Below, piece by piece: positions 21,611 through 31,888 of a DNA stretch of 64,000 bases. This stretch comes from Haliclystus octoradiatus (lineage: Eukaryota > Cnidaria > Staurozoa > Stauromedusae > Haliclystidae). The notes under the pieces were generated by a model that saw only the letters and a list, made by a program, of their open reading frames with translations, did not search any database and had not been told where the DNA came from. Numbering within the stretch: position 1 is the stretch's first letter; each line of letters starts with the position of its first letter. Made by a program: the position numbers and the translations under genes. The stretch covers positions 6,555,345 to 6,619,344 of the forward strand of contig OU744451.1 of the NCBI GenBank assembly GCA_916610825.1. The letters are read 5' to 3'.

Positions 21611-22840
21611 CTATGATAGACCATAAATTATATTTAATAATTAATTAGATTTCAAAATCTTAATGATATTGTAATTTAATAAGAAATCAATAGAAGTTTA
21701 CTGTTTGCTTTGCAATTTTTGTCACCGATTTACATGCAGATTCATTTTCCTCATAACAATGAAAAGAAGTTCAACGTAAAATTCAACCTTTAAATTTATC
21801 TTTAGACTAACAAATTGTAAGATTCAAACTCATTTTGATAAATAAATTGATTAAAATAAAACTACATATTGCTCTGTTTTGCGGCACTTCGATTGATATT
21901 TTACTCAAGTCACGTGATGTAAATACCCATTTCAAGTCACGTGATTTCTTAGCCGAATTTGTCTATTATTGTAGTAAAAAATGAAAATGAAAACATGCAC
22001 GCTCGTAAATCGAATTTCTCATTTTCTATGATAAATCATAAGTTATATAAATATTCTTTACAACACCTTGAATAACTCTGAACTCTGTATATAATATTCC
22101 TACTTAATAGAATGCCAACGTCATTTTATAATGTTCTTGCAAGTTTTTATATTTTTATGCCCTGCGGTAGATTGTTGGTTGCAGCACTACTATTGGCCTA
22201 CGTTGCTTCGATTTCGAAACAGATTGTTTTATAAATGTTCCCACAAATTAGATATTAAAGTTATCCTTCAAAAGAAGTGAAATGTTTGTATTTCAGCTTT
22301 CAAAAAAGTAATAAAAGGCATTTTTTTCATTGATAAATTATTGACCTGGAATCTGCATAAATTTCACTACCACGTACAGGTCTACCTTTCTTTGATTTGA
22401 AAACATTTTTTGTTTGGTTTACTTATTCTACTAATTCAATGCAATTCAGTATTTTCTCTTATATTAATATTATAAAACCGATTGGTTTTTTACTTTTTTA
22501 CTTTTACTTTGTAAAATTTTAAGCTTAAGCTTAAATTCAAAACACACCATTTTCCTTCGGGAGATTTCAATTCACTTCGATTTTTTCTACCCGCTAGATC
22601 ATCAAATTATGAAATTGTGAAAATCTCTAAATTTGTTAATACAATGATATCAAATGAAATATCAAATGAAGTTTATTATTTCAACCAATGTTAAAAAATC
22701 ATAATTTTCATATCACAAATTCACAAATATGTTACTGTACAAGGTTATATCGACATAAATGTTTTCACAATTTCCCAACAACAGATTATGAGTCGAGGAC
22801 AGACCAAAAATACAGAAACTGGAAATATACGAATATGCAA
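21611..22840. other. AT-rich interval with paired E-box motif
   Basis: No exon or transposon domain seen. AAGTCACGTGAT occurs at 21907-21918 and again at 21934-21945. Apart from this pair, the interval is simple AT-rich sequence with poly-T and short palindromes (AAGCTTAAGCTTAA near 22520). Confidence 0.45.
21907..21945. promoter_or_regulatory. Two identical GTCACGTGAT E-boxes 27 bp apart
   Basis: The 12-mer AAGTCACGTGAT appears twice, centre to centre 27 bp apart. GTCACGTGA is the core bound by bHLH-zip factors of the MITF/TFE/USF type in animals. There is no gene directly beside it, so a regulatory role is inference. Confidence 0.3.
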
Positions 22841-24245
22841 ATATACAAATAATTTATTAACAAGCAGACAATACTAAATATATAGAGATACATACAAACA
22901 AATTTACATTCAATTCATGTAAATACATGTATATTCAAACAATTTAAAACGATGTGTTATGCAGCCCACTAGGCAGCAGAGAACATCAGAATTCATCTTA
23001 GCTACAGACCAGATGAACATTTCAAGTTTTGTAGTAATAAGTCCATTTGCATCTTCTTGCGACCATGATTCCAAAAGTTTTTCTATTCATACTCATGCAG
23101 TACTATCAATTAAAGGATGTCATCATCAAAAATTTAAACCAAATTTTCGTAAACCTAAATATCAATCAACCTGTGAGCACTTGGCAACAATTAACAGGTG
23201 ATCCATGCCAAGAAATCGCTGTGATGACGTTGAAATGTTTTTACAATATATGTTTTGTATTTGATTACTTTATTCAAAACTTTGTCCGGTCCTCTTCTGT
23301 TGGTCGTAAAAAGACAAACTATTCGAAGAAATTGAGACGCCTGGCAGCTATTAGACGAGTAGTGGTAGTAGTATAGACAGTCACACTATAGGAATCCCGG
23401 GGGGTAACTCCCATACTGCTGCTATACGGAGATGTGCCACTTATTTTGGGTTCATATTCCAGCTGGGAAATATGCTTTTTGGGTAGGAAATTTAGAATAT
23501 TAAACGTTTTGGGTCCCGTTTCAATTTTCTAGAGACTTTGGGAAAAAACTGAATTTGAAGGCTGAAAACTGGAAACTGGATTTGAATTCTTACCCATAAA
23601 AATGGAACATTCCCGCCATCTGGAAGTGCCTCCCTGGACTTTTTGGATAGCATTTTCAAGCTTTTAAAACAATTTGGGTAGCTCTTAAAGGGGATTTTCG
23701 GGACTTTTCGGGTACTTCACATTTTTCCAAAGTGGCACCCCCCATCAATGTGTCACTTGAAGTTACCCCCCCGGGATAGGAATGTGCCGTCCCTCTTACG
23801 CCTAACTTATTTGCTACACAAAGAACGCCACAAATCACGGGCAGACATAGCTGACAAAGAAACTTGTAAATATGAAAATTCACGATACAAATCATTATGA
23901 AGAGAGACTACTTGCCCATAGCCCCGTCGAAACATCCCCTCCGGTTGCTAGTGAAGTATGTCATGCAGCTGTCGAGGGACATACGTCTTTGATCTTTCGA
24001 TGTGACCTAAAAAGAACATCTGACGTCGATGAGCAACAGAAAAGGCAGAAGGGGAAAGTTTCTCAAGTTTAGAAGTATCGACAGTAATTTGGACCAATGT
24101 ATTCTTAAAGCAGATCGAAGCATGAGGTCATAAGCTGAGTCAATTCGAGTCAATAGAGTGGCTGATAGAACCCACGTTTCAAATGCATATAATATAACAG
24201 GTTCTATCGTGTGTCTGAACAGTCGTAACTTGACACCAGTACACC
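22840..24245. repeat. Direct duplicate of window start (LINE A 3' end plus flank)
   Basis: 23203-24235 matches 1-640 in the same orientation once the MITE at 23396-23775 is removed. A further patch at 22850-22900 (AATAATTTATTAACAAGCA) resembles 2085-2110. The match breaks at about 24235 (CTTGACACCAG against CTTGACGTCAT). The copy therefore carries LINE A's 3' region on the minus strand (KLRLFRHTIEPVILYAFETW, 24240-24100), inactive and truncated. Confidence 0.85.
23396..23775 (+). mobile_element. MITE, GGGGGGTAACTCC-type family, copy 2, 8-bp TSD
   Basis: Exactly bounded: target duplication ATAGGAAT at 23388-23395 and 23776-23783, with the uninterrupted sequence known from 170-200 and 13795-13815. 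Termini are CCCGGGGGGTAACT and, at the other end, AGTTACCCCCCCGGG. The length is 380 bp and there is no coding capacity. An 8-bp duplication with short TIRs fits hAT-type mobilisation. It is in the opposite orientation to the copy at 6829-7108. Confidence 0.9.
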
Positions 24246-24983
24246 ATATATTATTACTATTATTATCTATTCTAAACATGTAACTTAGTTGAAATTGGCT
24301 GAAGTTTAACAAATTGATAAAGTTGCTAAAGTGGGTTAGCTGTATACTATTTATGATCATTTTCTTTCCTTAAAACTGTAAAGCGCCATTGAATTAATCA
24401 AGAATTGGCACTATATAAATGCATTATTACAATTTTCTCTATATTTTCTCTATATTTGTCTTTTCCTTTTATAATATTTGAATTTACATACAGAACCGTA
24501 CATACAAAAAATACAAAAGAATTTTGGCTCCTGTCTAGTTGGATGTTCATATATCTATTCTCAACTCAATGTCAATCTCTCTCTGTTGAGGCTGAGAATG
24601 GATGAGAGAGGGGATTGCCAATTTGCCGTCCTAAGAGACAAAATGATGAAGTAATAGCTTTTTGGTTATCTGCTATACTACCCTATCACTTGCTCGAATG
24701 TGTCTATTTCCATGTCATTGTTTTGTCATTATGAACCATTCTTTTGTTTGTTGAGCGTGATTCTAAAAACGCATAATAGCATAGAGAGAGATCTCGTGTC
24801 TGTTGTATATAATTCACTAGCAACAAGGTTCCCACGTTGCTGGCTTACTTTGAGCAGAGTTGAAATTACCTTAGATACTGCATAGCCTTCATATCATATA
24901 TGCATGCGTGTATGTGGCCAAAAAAACAAGTATAGAATTTTCCAAGTGAATCGATTCGATTGTGAATGGTGTTCACATGATTT

Positions 24984-25013
24984 TGTGTGTGTGTGTAGTG
25001 GGGGGGGGGACGG
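24984..25013. repeat. (TG)n followed by G-run
   Basis: GTGTGTGTGTG then a run of nine G near 25001-25010, absent from the left arm at the matching point. Typical slippage-prone sequence. Confidence 0.8.
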
Positions 25014-25871
25014 GGAATGATAAATTTGCACAGCATCAACACAGAAAATAAAATTGCTTTACAATGAAATGAAAATTCTCTCCTATGAAGAACTCCAATT
25101 CGCAAGGCGCAGTGGAGGTGTTGAACCGATGAAATAGTAGAATCACAACAGGATAGCTTTTACAAGGACATTAATTTTACTGTCAAATTCGTCTTAGATC
25201 AGATGCATATAAAATGGTCATTGAAACGAGAAAAAGATTACAAAATTGCTATATGATGTCTGAATTTTTATATATCACGATTAGATTCTCAAAATAGTCT
25301 AAAATGAGATTATAATGTGCTATATTTAGCAAAGGTTTGTATTACAAGTGTTTTGTGCTTCACCAAGACTTCCAGCTGTGTGTTGATATTGGACATGGAA
25401 GATGCTTGATTTTTATTTATTTCTTGCAAATATTGGGGATATGCTTTAGAAATTTGAAAATTTAGCAACAACGCACTCATTTTCTTAGGATTTGATATCC
25501 ATAAAGTTTCACAAAATTTAAAATAAAATTACAGAAAATAAAAAGCGCTTGTATTCTTGTCATGTGGAACCTACACAAAACCACTTGACACTATAGCAGA
25601 CAAATATAACTTTCAATGTTCCACCTGCCAATATATGCAACGATAGCAAATATAAAATGACAAACAGCAGTTCTTCGTTTTACTCTGATTATTTGCAGGT
25701 AGTCCTCTCTTTCATGTTTGTCACTTACAATCATAGTCACTTTTTTCAGGTGTTTTCTTTTGAATCGAAAATATTTATCATGTGATAAGAAAAACACTGT
25801 TTTACTTTTTAAACCCGCATTGGTGTGCAAGTTACTCAATTGTGTATTGGGGTGTTGATAAAAGTAAAAAC

Positions 25872-26183
25872 ATGACGCGAATCATATGTTCCATACTATT
25901 AATGTCCATCATCATCCATTTCTCAATTATTACTGATGGATTTCAAAGCAAATATATTCTTACAGCAGAGGACTCAAGATTTAATATTGATCCAATATAT
26001 CATTTCGAATTAATGGACTTTCTTCGCTGTTTTTCTGAATGCGAGAAGCGTTCTAACTGCTACATCATCAACATCCGCAAGCACAACACTTCATCAAAGT
26101 TAGCAGCGGAATGTAATCTTCATTCACGTTCGAACTTCCTTACATCTACCATGACATCTACAATTGATTGGTATATCTACAAG
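25872..26183 (+). CDS. Signal peptide + PAN/Apple-like exon, right gene copy
   Basis: Counterpart of 4441-4752. It starts at the ATG of MTRIICSILLMSIIIHFSIITDG (signal peptide) and continues with KYILTAEDSRF, DFLRCFSECEKRSNCYIINI and AAECNLHSRSNF. The cysteine spacing of the PAN/Apple-like fold is unchanged. The replacements I see are single residues (for example F to S and K to E in the C-x3-C loop), without stops or frameshifts. The exon ends AAG|GTAGAG at 26184, phase 0. The downstream ricin-B-like exon at 31502 needs phase 1, so an unseen exon or different splice choice lies between. Secretion is inferred from the leader; the partner molecule is unknown. Confidence 0.65.
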
Positions 26184-27204
26184 GTAGAGACGTTTCATAT
26201 CACATTTTATGCGTAATTGTTCCCATTTCATGCGTAAGTCTATTTCAGGCAAGTAAGGGTTTATGAATAACGAAATTTCTACGTTACAACCTTTGCTTAA
26301 GATTGTTTATAAAACTGAGTATAAAGTCAACATTAAATAGTTCACTTATATTTAAGTCGCTCCAATAATTTGATCATGAAGACCATTTTATAAAAGATTT
26401 ATATATATTGAAGTTTTTCTTGTAGCATTATATCTATCTATGTTCAATTTCTGCATTAAGTGTCAAGTTTGTGACTTGATTGATTTATTAAAACCTTTAT
26501 ATGATTTCGTATTTTTTACGATAAACTGTACAGTCAATATCGCATAATAAGTTATCGTTGGGACCCTTAAGAAAATAACGCATTACGCCATTAACGTAAT
26601 ACGCGATTTTGAAAGAACAATAGAAATAAAAACAATAGAGAGTAAACAAAAGAAAAGGTCTCGAAGATTTCACAATAGGGCCGTAGACTTTTCAAGAGCT
26701 TTCATAAAGAAATAATGAAATATAAATTAAACATAGCTCTTCATAATAAAACTTATTTCTGAAAAACTAACTCAAATTAAATAAAAATAGCATCTCTGAC
26801 ATTTCAATAACAATATATATGAATAATGATAAACACCCTCTTTATTCATGTCTCAAACTTATCTTTCGAAGTTAAAATCACCTCGCTGATCACCATTAAA
26901 CTCTTGATTAATAAATAGTAATTCAAAATCAGACATCACGCGTACAAATTACGATTCTTGTGATGTAAAAATTTGAATATTTTATTAATAATTCTAGGCA
27001 AGCAACATCACAATAATCACTCAGACTATTCATAAAATTTGATAGGCTAGCGTTTACATAAAGAGATGTAAATAAAGTCGTGTTCGTTTCTGAAAGCAAA
27101 ACGATTTCCGTAGATTCTAACACTTTCACAGATTCAATTGTCAACACCTCATCAAAACAAAGAATCAGATTACAATAATAACGCAGTAAGTGATAAAAAC
27201 CCTC

Positions 27205-27385
27205 TTGGGATCGGGCTACGGGCGTTTCGCCGAAAGTCTGATACGCCGAAAGGTCGTTGCACCGAAAGTCCGTAGCGCCGAATGACGCTTTCGGCGCAAC
27301 GACCTTCCGGCGTATCGGACTTTCGGTGCAACGACCATTCGGTGCAACACCTTTCGGTACATCGGACTTTCGGCGTACCGACAAA
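27205..27385. repeat. TTTCGGCGCAACG minisatellite block 1
   Basis: GC-rich degenerate tandem repeat, period about 16-18 bp, based on CGGACTTTCGGCGCAACGAC. Units occur in both orientations, with a switch near 27290, giving a palindromic block. The overlapping open frames here are produced by the stop-poor repeat and are not genes. Confidence 0.85.
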
Positions 27386-27578
27386 CAATGGAAGCGAACG
27401 TTCAATATTTTCTACATAGTGAGACGAAGTTTAATCACGCTTCTATACAGTGAGATGTGATTTAATCACATTTCTGTATAGTGAGCTATTATTTTATCAT
27501 GTCAAGTGATCAAAGTGATCAAAAATTTCAATAAAATTTTAACAATGAAATATATAGATAACAAATATAGATAAATGA

Positions 27579-27685
27579 AATGAGTCAAAAAAGAGACATA
27601 CTAGTTGTAAGATACTTGCCTGATGATTGCCGTATGGCGTGAAACTCGGGGTAGCGAGAACAGGATGTCACTTCTTTGACTCATT
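27579..27685 (+). ncRNA. Structured hairpin with hammerhead-like core (degenerate)
   Basis: Outer arms of 21 bases at 27579-27599 and 27665-27685 pair nearly perfectly. Inside lie CTGATGA (27620-27626), a short TTGCC-GTAT-GGCGT hairpin, GAAAC (27641-27645) and CTCG-GGGTAG-CGAG (27645-27658), which is the order of a hammerhead ribozyme core. However, the bases after CGAG are AA, not the expected U-H cleavage site. The 5' strand next to CTGATGA also does not pair cleanly. I treat it as a possible decayed ribozyme or a chance resemblance inside a real hairpin. Confidence 0.3.
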
Positions 27686-27934
27686 TATCTATTAAAGCTC
27701 TGATATTTATCATTGAGCACTATACCTACGCAGGTGTGGCGACAACTTCACATCTATAATAAATTTCTAACAAATATATAAAAGAAAGGAAAATATTTGG
27801 ATATAGACTGAAAACGTTGCTTTCTTTACATTTTCCCTTGAGAACGTTTTAGTCTGCATCCAGGGTATCTGGCTTACAAGTATTCCGCATAAAGATCAAA
27901 AAGATTCTTTATATCGATCCGTGATAGCCACCGA

Positions 27935-28110
27935 GACGAACGGACTATCGGTGCAGTGTGATTCGGTGCAACGACCATTCGGCGCAACGACCATTCGACG
28001 CAACGGACTTTCTGTGCAACGATTTCTTGGTGCAATGGACTTTCGGCACAACGATTTTCGGTGCAACGGTCATTCGGCGCAATGGACTTTCGGCGCAACG
28101 GCCTGCACTC
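27935..28110. repeat. TTTCGGCGCAACG minisatellite block 2
   Basis: Same repeat family as 27205-27385, mostly in one orientation (ACGACCATTCGGCGCA, TGGACTTTCGGC), period 16-17 bp. Both blocks are inside the pogo-like element. Confidence 0.85.
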
Positions 28111-28282
28111 CTTGGGATCAACTATCTGGAACGTATTGTGCGATAAAACGCACTACGTGATAACGTATTATTCAATAATAATTAGTTGACTTTGACCGCA
28201 TTTTGGCCAGGACAAAAATAATTCAACGTATTACGCGATAAAACCTATTGTACGATAACGTATTATGCGATATTGACTGTAG

Positions 28283-29575
28283 TTTGGAAATTTGGTAACC
28301 ATTCTAAACAGCACCCAACAACTATAACAACAGTGTGATTAGATAATATATATTTAAATTTATATCAAAATATTTTCACTGCCCTTCTGTAGCTTCTTCA
28401 GTGATATTTAAACTTTCTTTTCAATAGATCGAATTATTGCTATATTTTGTATTTTGTTCTATTGAAGATTCGACATTCGATTGAATCTTTGTTTCGGATT
28501 ATTCCAATTTCCCCAATCTCCCTTCGAGTTTAATGTTGGTTTACTCAAATTGATGTATACTGCCTCTACTACTTGCATCAACATCGCGTCATTAGAACAC
28601 TTTTGTAAGATTTTTACTTTTATTCCTAGGATATTTCCTTCATGTCGTTCTACCATATGCTGATGGAGCGCCGAAGATGAACGTTTTTGTATTAAACTTT
28701 TTGAATGTTCGTTAAACCTTTCTCCAATACTCCTTGCTGATTGACCTATATAACTTTCTGTGCGTGACATGCAACTTATCTAGTATACGACGTCTCTTGT
28801 TTTGCAGTCTATTTTCGAATTAGTCTTTCTGCATAAGAAAGGGTCGGATTTGTTTAGGTGATCTTTCAACAGGCTACTCGCTCTTTCGACGACTTTAATT
28901 TTTAATTCTGCTTGTTTTAATACATTTCTACACTCATTTGTAAGTTTGATCCCAGGTGTAGCGTCTACAAACAATACACTTTGATAACCACCTTTCACGA
29001 ACCATGTTTTTAGCTTTCCTTTTCGTTTTTTTCCATTTCTTCTCTGTTCCAAAACTTCCCTCTATACATGGGACACCTTCTAGATAAATCATTCTTATAG
29101 ATCTGTTCGTATTTTTTATTTTTTTTGCATTTTTGTAGATTAACACTCTTTCGTATTGTTGGTATCCGGAAAACTGTAATCTCCTAACATAGAATTATTC
29201 AGAATTGTATGTGTTTAGTTCTTTCTTGGTGCTTGCAAAGAGTTGATACATTTCTCATTATACGAACACGATCAGCAGTAAGTGTGTTAATCTTTGATTG
29301 AAGATTGCTGATGTTCTGTTAGTTAAATGTTTGCTTGATATCTGTTTGGAATAGTGTGAATGTAGAAGTTTATTCTTTACTGTATTTCTATCTGCTATTG
29401 GGGCAATCCATTGCTCTATACCTAAAACTGGCATTCTTTGATTTTGGTGGTTCGTAGGGTAATCTATTGTTACTTGTATGCTGTTATGTATGTTATTTGC
29501 TATTTCTTGAATTTTCCTCATAATGTTTTTGTCTGAAAATGAGTCTAGATGGTCTATTCATGATTTGGTGGGACA
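28283..29575 (-). mobile_element. Penelope-like retroelement remnant (RT tail + GIY-YIG endonuclease)
   Basis: In sense order on the minus strand: 29521-29258 ends an RT-type region (IQVTIDYPTNHQNQRMPVLGIEQWI); 29052-28780 gives a linker (LLKDHLNKSDPFLC...C); 28770-28459 carries the GIY-YIG domain (ESYIGQSARSIGERFNEHSKS, ALHQHMVERHEGN, VEAVYINLSKPTLNSKGDWGN). The order RT then GIY-YIG is diagnostic for Penelope-like elements. The GIY motif has lost its first residues (SYIG). Frames are broken. The 3' UTR runs to about 28283, directly beside the TA-flanked element. Confidence 0.85.
28459..28770 (-). pseudogene. Penelope-like GIY-YIG endonuclease domain
   Basis: About 103 residues. YIGQSARSIGERFNEH provides the Y-I-G, R and E-H positions of the GIY-YIG nuclease; SALHQHMVERH and VEAVYI...P-T-L-N provide the later H and E positions. 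In the family this nuclease nicks target DNA for priming of reverse transcription. The frame opens at ATG 28770 in the middle of the natural C-x-x-C-x-x-Y-I-G segment, so it is a fragment of a longer polyprotein and not a gene of its own. Confidence 0.8.
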
Positions 29576-29653
29576 GAGAACAAAAGAAAAATTTGAACTG
29601 AATCAAATAGATATCCAATTATATTAGTAATACGTTGGTGATACTAACGAAGG

Positions 29654-29995
29654 AAATATCCAAGAAATAAAAGTAAATATCTTACAAAAGTGTTCTAATG
29701 ACGCGATGTTGAGGCAAGTAGAAGAGGCAGTGTACATCAAGTCGAGTAAACCAACATTAAACTCGAAGGACGAATGGGGAAATTCGAATAATCCAGAACA
29801 AAGATTCCATCGAATGTCGAATCTTCAATAAAACAAAATACAAACCATAGAAATAATTCCATCTATTAAAAAGAAAGTTTAAATATCACAAGAAGCGAAA
29901 ATATTTTGATATAAATTTAAATATATTTATCTAATTATGCTGTTGTTATAGTTGTTGCGTGTCATTTAGAATGGTTACCAAATTACCCAACTACA
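29654..29995 (+). mobile_element. Inverted partial copy of the Penelope-like 3' end
   Basis: Opposite in orientation to 28283-28660 and highly similar: GGAAATATCC-AGGAATAAAAGT, ATCTTACAAAAGTGTTCTAATG, the EAVYI/KPTLNSK coding piece, and the 3' UTR through TTAGAATGGTTACCAAATT. The two copies form an inverted pair around about 1 kb of the element. Inverted or tandem partial copies are a known trait of Penelope-like insertions. Confidence 0.85.
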
Positions 29996-30587
29996 ATGTC
30001 AAGTTTTTCATAATTCTATTTAAGTTTTATTACTTATTTTTTACTATTATATACAGGTGACAACAGCAAAAGTACAAAAAGGTATGGTTGCACGAAATGC
30101 TATATGACTGTATTACTATATTTAATATTGACAGTTGGATCGGACTCATATTAAATGCAAATAAAAATTAATTATTGCGTCAAGTGAACGATGTCAATTA
30201 AGCGTACAGTAAAATAATGATTATTCTTGGGGAATGTCCATAATTTATAATGTTCAAATTGTTACTTGATAACATCAAGATATTTTTCAGATAATATATT
30301 ATGTTCTATCTATAGTATAAATGTTATGCATTTTCTAGATTCTGATTTAATTATCGGGGTTCAACCTCAAATATGTGCCATGCTCTCCAAGCATTTATGG
30401 AATCGTAATGGGCATAATACTTTGTGCCGCTTTACCGTTGTATGTCGTAGTAAAACAAACAAACAAAAATGTATGCCCTATTAAGCAATTGGAAACTGTG
30501 CGCCACTTATTGCTTTGTATTATAATTAGCACAACTTTAACAAGCACTTACATGGCTTTCTTGTTCTTGAATTGTTTTTGAAACTCC

Positions 30588-31315
30588 TGATCAAATCCAT
30601 AGAGGTATAAGATATAGAGCGCTAACCACGCGACCCCCCTGTCGCCGACTTCCGCCATTTTTTTGGAAGGTAAAACAATGGCGTCGTGACGTGTAGGCAG
30701 CTTTGGCAGGAAAATAAATCAAACAAAAGATCAGCTGTTTTGAGTAGAGAAAGTTGTACTCCTTTCGAAAACTGGTTAACAACGGTTGAATCCCCCATGG
30801 AAATTATTTTTAACTGATTATTTGAAACATGTTTATGTTTGGACAACATTTTACATGGTATTGTCGTGTGAACAAAAGCTGAAGGTAGATAAAATCGCCG
30901 ATAATAATTCGTAATAAATCATACTTTCAACAATTTGATTGTTCAAAATTGTCAGCAAATAGCTGTTACCCAAAACAAGCAAGATTCAACTGTCTATGAT
31001 TCATTCAACACTAGCTTTTGTTGAAAATTTACGGAGTAATATTCCTGTTTCTTCATCGTGTGAGTAACATCTCCACAAAAACACTGATCAAATTAAATGT
31101 CACATGCCAATGGTACAGTGTCTCAATTTTTCCAAAATTAAACTACGTTGCCTAGGATAGCATAAAAGTAAAAAAAATTCGGAAAACTCCATTGACTTGT
31201 GCATTAAATTCGAAGGTTTTATCCTCCAACAAATTGGCCGCCGTGGAGACATCTGCCTCAAAAGAGAAGTCACGTGGTTCGTGCTCTAGTACTTATACCT
31301 CTATGATCAAATCTA
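30588..31315. mobile_element. TIR element (704 bp), TIR TAGAGGTATAAG, ~12-bp TSD
   Basis: Element 30600-31303. Left end TAGAGGTATAAGATATAGAGC and the complementary right end (GCTCTAGTACTTATACCTCTA) are imperfect inverted repeats of about 35 bp that both include an AACCACG segment. Flanks TGATCAAATCCA (30588-30599) and TGATCAAATCTA (31304-31315) differ by one base. The left arm of the large duplication lacks it. No transposase frame; superfamily open (a long duplication would suit a Mutator-type element). Confidence 0.75.
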
Positions 31316-31501
31316 TAATCAAATTGGAAATTCTCATTCGTGATATCATGTTCGAATTACAAGATTGATTGTGTCTTCGAACCTAGTTTTGCTATCGTGA
31401 TTTGGTGTCAAACTTTAAATCAATCAGATTGATCGAATCATTTTCGACATAATCCAATGGTATGTCTATTCTTATAAGATTTATCTGGTTTCTTTCTTTA
31501 G

Positions 31502-31860
31502 GTGCTATCCGACATTTGATTTCAGGACATTGCATCAAAAAATCTGCTGGTAGCAATCTTATGACATTTTCACCAGACTGTGACAGCATTTTCGAGTTTT
31601 GGAATGAGAGAATGTACCATGATGGTCAGGCATCATGCTTAGCAGAAGATGGAACTAGTACTGATGGCAATCTCATTTCAACAACAAGTTGCAGTGATGA
31701 TTTGAGTCGTATGTGGATTGATGAAAACAAGGCTATAATTAGCCCAACCGGTGATTGTGTTACACAATTTGGTGGTGATGAATATCCGGACCCTGGAACT
31801 CGCATTCATTTTCATTCAAAAAAATGTCAATTAGAAAAAAAGAAATATGAAATAGTATAA
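31502..31860 (+). CDS. Ricin-B-like (beta-trefoil) terminal exon, right gene copy
   Basis: Terminal exon after a TTTCTTTCTTTAG acceptor (AG at 31500-31501); stop at 31858-31860. The product GAIRHLISGHCIKKSAGSN...FEFWNERMYHDGQASCLAEDG...SRMWIDENKAIISPTGDCV...KKYEIV aligns with the left copy along its whole length, with substitutions but no stops or frameshifts. A second possible acceptor (TTTGATTTCAG, 11 codons in) keeps the same phase. Compared with the decayed transposons nearby, the maintained frame in both copies suggests selection. The 3' flank, 29 bp after the stop, is the segment (31889-31956) carried into every macro-unit of the satellite array. Confidence 0.6.
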
Positions 31861-31888
31861 ATTGACTGAGAAATACGTTTAAAAATTT

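Larger units (their letters stand above)
26531..28279. mobile_element. TA-flanked TIR element (Tc1/mariner-pogo-like, non-autonomous, 1.75 kb)
   Basis: Left end CAGTCAATATCGCATAATA at 26531; the right end is the reverse complement, finishing ATTGACTG at 28279. Both are flanked by TA (26529-26530 and 28280-28281). A CAGTC terminus plus TA duplication fits the Tc1/mariner, pogo-like group. A second subterminal family of AATACGTTATCG-type repeats occurs near 26580-26605 and 28140-28260. The interior carries two TTTCGGCGCAACG minisatellite blocks and a structured hairpin (27579-27685). No transposase is present. Confidence 0.85.

Noticed and set aside
22959-23376. 80- and 109-codon overlapping frames
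   Set aside because: The longer ends in a valine run made by the LINE tail, and the copy at 1-170 adds no support. No domain.
26929-27405. Open frames of 60-158 codons over the TTTCGGCGCAACG block
   Set aside because: Frames on both strands stay open only because the GC-rich repeat lacks stops; no domain and no conservation outside the repeat.
27620-27690. Box C/D snoRNA (TGATGA and a terminal stem)
   Set aside because: The base before TGATGA is C, not a purine, and no CTGA D box sits before the closing stem. A hammerhead-like reading fits better, though weakly.
27921-28160. Overlapping open frames in minisatellite block 2
   Set aside because: Same cause: repeated translation of the 17-bp unit (RCNDHSAQRPF-like), not a protein.
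30591-30849. Frames at the left end of the 30600 element
   Set aside because: They cross the TIR boundary into host intron and show no domain.
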